Below are positions 59,220 through 64,000 of a stretch of 64,000 bases of DNA, piece after piece. The DNA comes from Dermacentor variabilis. Its lineage: Eukaryota > Arthropoda > Arachnida > Ixodida > Ixodidae. The translations under genes were made by a program, and so were the position numbers. Within the stretch, counting starts at the first letter, position 1, and every line of letters starts with the position of its first letter. The stretch spans positions 210,521,845 to 210,585,844 of the forward strand of contig NC_134568.1 of the NCBI RefSeq assembly GCF_050947875.1, given 5' to 3'. The notes beneath the pieces were generated by a model, which did not search any database, had not been told where the DNA came from, and worked only from the letters and a program-made list of their open reading frames with translations.

Positions 59220-59579
59220 TGCAGAACAGCTAACGACGGTCCGAGCGGGTTTTTGGGGTCTCCAACGTCCGAGCTAAAATCTCGTGGTCTGACATCATGC
59301 TCACGACTGATGGCTATTAATTATGTACAAATAATAGTGTTATGATGCTACGGAATCGCAACATCGACGTCGTTCGCGTGAGAGCTCAGCAAACAGACTT
59401 TTTCCTATCTTCGCAATCACTTTGTGCTTAATACTCTTGGCTACCTGGGTCTTGACGCTAGAGGTCGAACTAAGAGGTTGAAACCACTTTGGTCATTCGC
59501 GAGCCTCGATTGTTCGTTGACAATTCCTCACGTTTGCGCTAAGCGGAGTTCTCCTTTGGCGGCAACGCCTTCGCTCGTA
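59220..59579. other. unassigned DNA before the RNase H fragment
   Basis: May include the upstream part of the LINE that follows (a plus frame opens at 59424). Confidence 0.3.
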
Positions 59580-59870
59580 CTGGAACATCTGGAGACTGAA
59601 TATGCACGTCTTCAAATTTTTACTGATCGCTCTGTGGACAAGGTCAGGGGATCTAGTGCAGCTGCTTTTTACATTCCCTCTTTGAAGTAAGATTTTTCTG
59701 TTCGCTTCACTGCAGTCGTATCCTCCACAACGGCCGAAAGCGTTGCCGTTGAGGCAGCTCTAAAGAAGCTACGGTTTGGTACGCCTGCACCTGTTGTCAT
59801 TCTTACAGAATCAAAATCTGCTCTTCAAAGGTTAGAGCATGGGTTCCCTACTGATGCCTTGAATACGGTG
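59580..59870 (+). pseudogene. I-like LINE RNase H fragment
   Basis: The plus strand reads YARLQIFTDRSVDKVRGSSAAAFYI (DGS changed to DRS), then after a stop TTAESVAVEAALKKLRFG and ILTESKSALQRLEHGF (the second Asp now Glu). The domain is cut off where the next LINE begins. Confidence 0.7.
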
Positions 59871-59965
59871 AGACGACGACGATGTTTCTATCATAGAACG
59901 CTTGTACCTTTGTCTCGTTTTGTTTCTGTCCAAACTCTGGGAGCTGCCGCTCCCTTGTTGCGACA

Positions 59966-61316
59966 ATGGATGAAGAAGCCCTCGAAGACCTTCCTGGAGC
60001 CAAGCCACCACGTGGGGTCGCGTCCAGGAAACGTGGAAATGCATCAAGTGACACGGACAGCGACGCAACCGAGTTGTACTCGGACAGACAGCGTCGACTC
60101 GTCGGACGACGATTTCACACTTGTCATGAGCCGAACCACAAAAAGAAGACTGCTACGGAGGTAATCGTCGCGAAGTGTCTCCACCGTGAAGACAACACCA
60201 CAGCGCTGGCTGTATACTATGCTCTTCATGCCTGTGGACCTAGTGTCCCACCTGCGACTCCTAAACAGGCAAGTCCTTTCTGCGTTTCTTGAGGGAATCG
60301 CGCCAAACGAGATAAAGACGTGAGAATAAATGCACGGAAGAATGTCCTTGCAGTAGATGTTCTACACCATAGTGCACTGCAAAGCCTGCGGCACGTAACG
60401 GAGATGGACAAAGTACAAGTGTGATCCATGATGCCTACAGGCTGCAATGGCACTCTCAGCGTCATTTATGATGTTGATATTTTAATACCAACTGACGACT
60501 TACCGATATTAATAAAGCCAACTACATAAGGCACTCTTATCCCGCACATCACAAGACTTGGCGACACACGTTGCCTGAAGCTGTGGTTTGAGGGAGACAG
60601 CCTTCCCTCACACGTCAAAGATGGCTACGTCCGCCATCCAGTCCACCCATACTTACCGAAGCCCCTGCAATGCTACAAATGCTGCAAGATTGGACACGTA
60701 AAAGGTGTCTGTATGAATAACCTTGTGTGCCCACGATGCGCTGAATCTCATTCAGCAGATGCCTGCCGTGCAACTGTGTTAAAGTGCCCTAACTGCCATG
60801 GTACTCATGAGGCCTCATCCAATGATTTCCTGCGGGTGAGGAACGAGCGAGCAGTATTCAAACATATGGTACGGGACCATTCAACACACATAGAGGCTGC
60901 CGCTACTCTCAGGCGACGACATCGCCCCCGAAGAGCATCACGTAAAGTTGCATCTACTGAAAGATATACATCTACTGAAAGATATATCTTCCGGCAAAGC
61001 GGCTACCGCATCAACGCCGACTTCCACAAAGACAGACACTGCGAAAACGAAGAAAGGGGTAAGACTCGCACCTCCTGAAGAGTGGCCTACACTTCCACGA
61101 GCACAACCTGCATCGGAGTCACATCAAACTGCGCCGCCCTCAGTGACCTCACGAGCCGCGGATGCGACGACGACTGAGGATCGCCAAGTCATAGTGATGG
61201 TCAAGTCATTTATGGACGCCATGCGTATTCTAATGAGCAGCATGAAAACCCCGTCGGCACAGAGCACACTGCAGGTGCTGGACACCTTGAGTCCGGTGCT
61301 TGCGGCTCTAGGGTAA
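59966..61316 (+). pseudogene. LINE-B copy 2 ORF1 (zinc-knuckle Gag-like)
   Basis: MDEEALEDLPGAKPPRG and a Ser/Asp-rich stretch, then VSTVKTTPQRWLYTMLFMP, APNEIK..DVRINARKNVLAVDV, and a run of zinc knuckles: CYKCCKIGHVKGVC, CPRCAESHSADAC and CPNCHGTHEASSND. The tail is Thr/Pro-rich and ends QVLDTLSPVLAALG before a stop at 61314-61316. Nucleic-acid-binding ORF1 proteins with two or three CCHC knuckles are usual in the I and Jockey groups. At least three frame changes. Confidence 0.75.
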
Positions 61317-61332
61317 AACCACGGCCCGAGAA

Positions 61333-62050
61333 TTGCCGTCGTTTCAAGAGGAGGTCAAGAATGCATCTGCATTTCAGCAGAACACCAGAGGGCTTATGTC
61401 ACGCATGTCCGACTTAAGAGAGTTTGTCTTTACGCACCAATTTCCCATTATCGTGATTTACGAGCCCAACCTGTCAGCTCCCATCAAACTGTCCGGGTAT
61501 GAGTGCTTCAGGTCCTCTACCCACGGAGAGTGCAGCAAGGTCGTTTTGTTTATACGCCGTGACTTGACTTATGTACATCACCCATGTGCCTCCTGACGAA
61601 GCAAATCAATACGTTTGCTTAACAGTGAAGAAGAAAAAGCTGACGTTCACAATTCTTGGAGCCTATTTATCTCCAACAAGCCGTCTAGATTGTGAGCGCT
61701 TACTGGGAATTTCGACATCGACTCCACAGCCGTGGGTGCGCACTGGTGACTTTAACGCCTACTATTACCAATGGTGACGCTCCAAAGTTAACTCTAGAGG
61801 CAGAACGGTGGTGTCCTTTGCCTATGAACTCGAATTTTGCCTGTCAAATGATGGAAGCCCTACTTGTCGGCGTGGATCAGCGTATAGTAGCTGCTTGGTC
61901 TTTACCTTCGTTACACGTTCGCTTTCGAGAAGAGTGCACTGGTTTATGGATTTAAAAACGCGAGTTAGCGACCACATCCCAACCTATTTGAAGATCGAAG
62001 GTTTGACTAGCTCCAACTTCTCCAGAACCGTCCAGTGCATCGATTAGCCT
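61333..62050 (+). pseudogene. LINE-B copy 2 endonuclease
   Basis: QQNTRGLMSRMSDLREFVF (the N-terminal N-x-RGL block), PIIVIYEPNLS (catalytic Glu), THGECSKVVLFIRRDL; after a stop LTFTILGAYLSPTSRLD and VRTGDFNAYYYQW (GDFNA block); after a frameshift RVSDHIPTYLKI (SDHxP block). All catalytic blocks are visible, in three frames. Confidence 0.8.
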
Positions 62051-62340
62051 AAATACAAAATAATAATTGAAGACTGTTGTCGTGACGGCACCTCCTATAG
62101 CCTACAGGGCGCGATAAAGGATGCCATACAAACAACCACGCATTTGCTTTCGAAGAGTTCTTCCCGCACCGATTTCGACATCGAAATAGCGAAACTTCGA
62201 GCGATTCGCCGTTGTGCGGAGCGAAGATATAGACTCACGAAATCCAATTATGATTTGAGATTGGCTAGACGAACCCAAAAGAAAATACAGCGTCACATGA
62301 ACAAGCTGCAGATTAAGAACGTCACTTTGGCCTAGTTGGT

Positions 62341-63677
62341 ATTTACTGCGTATCATATTGACCGCAAATAAAGACGGGGACAGAGGGAGGGAACACATAA
62401 ACAGCACGGGCGGTAACTTTCAACTGTTTTATTCACAGCAGCCCGTGGCCATATATAGGCAAATAGAACATGCGCAGATCGCAGCAAACAAGAATACACA
62501 TCAGCTTAGCGTGGCAACCAATTATCAAAAAAATCTATTTCCGATTGAAACAACCTAATGGAGGTATCGCTAACATAGTCTTGGCTTTTCTTTTTTATGT
62601 GATAAGCCTCCATCAGTTCACGTGCAGTCTGGTCATGGCTTCTCCCCAGAATTTTTATCTCCTCAAAAAGAGGTGCACAGCGACAGGCGTTGCAGTGCGC
62701 AGGTAAGTGCGCCAATTCATCTTTCGTTAACTTTTGTTCATGTTCCCTGGCTCGATCATTTAGGCACCGTCCAGTCTGCCCTATGTAGGACATGCCACAC
62801 GCCAGGGGGATTTCGTACACAACTCCTACATTGCATTTTGCATACGGCTTGGTGTGGTTCTTACCACAACCTTTCCTTCCTATAGGATAACGGGAGGTGC
62901 GGGGGCAGAGCCGCGCCAGCTTAAAAGGGGCTGAAAAGACAAGGGAGACTCCAAACCTGCCTGCCACCTTCCTTAGGTTGTGAGCGACCCTGTGAATATA
63001 AGGCACCACTTCAGGTCTTACGGCCATAGTAGTCGTCCTCACCCTTGATTTGCCCCTAGATCCTTTTACCTTCTGCAGGAGGGTTTCCACCACTGGCGTT
63101 ACCATCGAGTCGGGGAACCCTGCCGTCTTAAGACGGGAAATCTGATTGTCAAAGGCAAGCTGCATCTTGTGCACACACGATTTGCGGAGAGCCGATTCTA
63201 AGCAGAGCATCGCTACTCCTCGTTTAACAATCTTTGACTGGGAGGAACCATATGGCACCAAGCCCTTCTGTGCCCGAAGGAAGTACTGCCAGCACTCGTG
63301 GTCTTTAGCAAAGGAAATGCGTAGGTCTAAAAAACGCAGGGAATTGTCGAGTGGAAGTTCGTGAGTAAAAGAAAGCCCTTTCCCAAGTTGTTTAAAAACG
63401 GCTAAAATGCTGTCACAAGAAGTTAAACTTCCTTGCCCGTTAAAAACAATTAAAGAGTCATCCATATACCTAAAAACTTAAAATGTTTAAACCCCCCCCC
63501 CCCAAACGCCTGATCAAGCGCTCTGTCAATGGTAGCTAAAAAAATGTTACACAAAAGCGGCGAAATCCACGAGCCGATGCAGATTTCACGTTTCTGCAAA
63601 TAGAACTGTTCGTCATAACTGATAAAAGTGCTATTAAGATAGGTTTCTAAAAGAGTTAAAAATCTTCCACCGAAATA
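62341..63677 (-). mobile_element. Penelope-like element, 5'-truncated
   Basis: On the minus strand: C-terminal part of the RT from TLLETYLNSTFISYDEQFYLQ through ICIGSWISPLLCNIFLA and FRYMDDSLIVF, the linker, a GIY-YIG endonuclease, and a 3' UTR down to about 62345. RT joined to a C-terminal GIY-YIG nuclease is the hallmark of Penelope-like elements. The N-terminal part of RT is missing; at 63678 the sequence switches to an inverted copy of the element's own 3' end. A poly-C run of about 12 (63490-63503) causes a frameshift just before the YMDD block. Confidence 0.9.
62506..63465 (-). CDS. Penelope-like RT C-terminus with GIY-YIG endonuclease (319 codons open)
   Basis: The frame opens at the Met of the RT active-site block FRYMDDSLIVF and is uninterrupted to the stop. 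Residues about 1-180 are RT thumb and linker. A Cys/His-rich linker follows (LCPRT ... GCGKNHTKPYAKC, 187-211), as expected before the nuclease. The GIY-YIG domain has VVYEIP (215-220), SYIGQTGRCLNDRAREH (226-242) and a Glu in RELMEAY (282-288). It nicks target DNA for retrotransposition. The true protein began far upstream, so the Met is not a native start. The RT aspartates and the GIY-YIG core residues are intact. Confidence 0.88.
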   Translation of the reverse strand: MDDSLIVFNGQGSLTSCDSILAVFKQLGKGLSFTHELPLDNSLRFLDLRISFAKDHECWQYFLRAQKGLVPYGSSQSKIVKRGVAMLCLESALRKSCVHKMQLAFDNQISRLKTAGFPDSMVTPVVETLLQKVKGSRGKSRVRTTTMAVRPEVVPYIHRVAHNLRKVAGRFGVSLVFSAPFKLARLCPRTSRYPIGRKGCGKNHTKPYAKCNVGVVYEIPLACGMSYIGQTGRCLNDRAREHEQKLTKDELAHLPAHCNACRCAPLFEEIKILGRSHDQTARELMEAYHIKKKSQDYVSDTSIRLFQSEIDFFDNWLPR

Positions 63678-64000
63678 TTTTGAGGAGATAAAGATTCTGG
63701 GGAGAAGCCATGACCAGACTGCACGTGAACTGATGGAGGCTTATCACATAAAAAAGAAAGGCCAAGACTGTGTTAGCGATACCTCCATTAGGTTGTTTCT
63801 ATTGGAAATAGATTTTTTTTGATAATTGGTTGCCACTCTAAGCTGATGTGTATTCTTGTTTGCTGCGATCTGCGCATGTTCTATTTGCCTATATATGCCC
63901 ATGGGCTGCTGTGAATAAAACAGTTGAAAGTTACCGCCCGTGCTGTTTATGTGTTCCCTCCCTCTGTCCCCGTCTTTATTTGCGGTCAATATGATATGCA
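63678..64000 (+). repeat. inverted copy of the Penelope-like 3' end
   Basis: Matches the reverse complement of 62347-62668 with few differences: the last codons (EIKILGRSHDQTARELMEAYHIKKKGQD), the stop and the 3' UTR. One extra T near 63820 shifts frame. It runs off the window. Confidence 0.9.

Larger units (their letters stand above)
59871..62340 (+). mobile_element. I-like LINE (LINE-B copy 2), 5' half
   Basis: Begins with a short 5' UTR joined to the RNase H fragment of another LINE, then ORF1 from ATG 59966, then ORF2 with a complete endonuclease and the pre-RT linker. It ends abruptly at RTQKKIQRHMNKLQ, just before RT, where a Penelope-like element starts. ORF1 motifs match LINE-B copy 1 (41.4-45.1 kb). 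It lacks exactly what copy 1 keeps, and the reverse. Frameshifts and stops throughout. Confidence 0.8.

Overview
The window looks like a piece of an ixodid (hard) tick genome. It has no operons or ribosome-binding sites. It does have long AT, GT, TTA and TTTA microsatellites, a 200-base scaffold gap, and a dense stack of decayed eukaryotic retroelements and DNA transposons of types I associate with tick genomes: Ruka-like tRNA-derived SINEs, I-like LINEs with RNase H, CR1-like LINEs, Penelope-like elements, mariner and LTR elements. The tick assignment rests on remembered resemblance, not on a search. I recognise no host protein-coding gene. GC-rich blocks at about 1.64-2.2, 23.2-24.1, 27.4-27.7, 29.3-30.5 and 34.2-34.6 kb could be promoters or first exons of host genes, but nothing in them is diagnostic.

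Layout. 0-9.9 kb: mostly unassigned DNA with microsatellites, a hAT-like end (3.26 kb), a LINE RNase H remnant (7.0-7.6 kb) and an LTR (8.2-8.6 kb). 9.9-14.1 kb: one member of a repeat family carrying its own microsatellite tail, LINE 3' ends and a diverged SINE. 14.2-17.0 kb: an 86-bp inverted repeat, a 5'-truncated LINE and a 149-bp-arm palindrome at the LINE's 5' junction. 17.0-22.8 kb: a CR1-like LINE on the minus strand, split inside reverse transcriptase by a 1,939-bp TTAA-flanked DNA transposon. That transposon has a THAP-domain reading frame at one end, a second frame converging from the other, and mirrored promoter-like motifs. 23-32 kb: GC-rich DNA with CRE octamers and a TATA box, a SINE, long AT and GT repeats, and the inverted partner of the 9.9-kb repeat. 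32.2-32.8 kb: a LINE fragment with a twin-priming-type inversion running into the gap. 35.0-36.3 kb: three copies of a repeat with a tRNA-Ala-like core, one folded into a palindrome. 36.9-38.2 kb: a complete mariner with an uninterrupted transposase. 40.2-45.9 kb: one LINE (plus strand) interrupted by an I-like LINE (minus strand), itself carrying a SINE. 46.4-53.3 kb: no recognisable element. 53.3-55.8 kb: an LTR interrupted by a SINE, then a degenerate GTCGTCAT-type satellite split by a second twin-primed LINE and a Penelope-like end. 58.4-62.3 kb: LINE fragments and the 5' half of a second copy of the I-like family. 62.3-64.0 kb: a Penelope-like element whose RT is cut off by an inverted copy of its own 3' end.

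No genes here work together as a host pathway. The interest lies in element architecture and nesting. The best candidate for something undescribed is the two-gene TTAA transposon at 18.49-20.42 kb. Nearly every coding remnant is broken. The exceptions are the mariner transposase (348 codons, catalytic triad present) and the Penelope-like RT C-terminus plus GIY-YIG endonuclease (319 codons).
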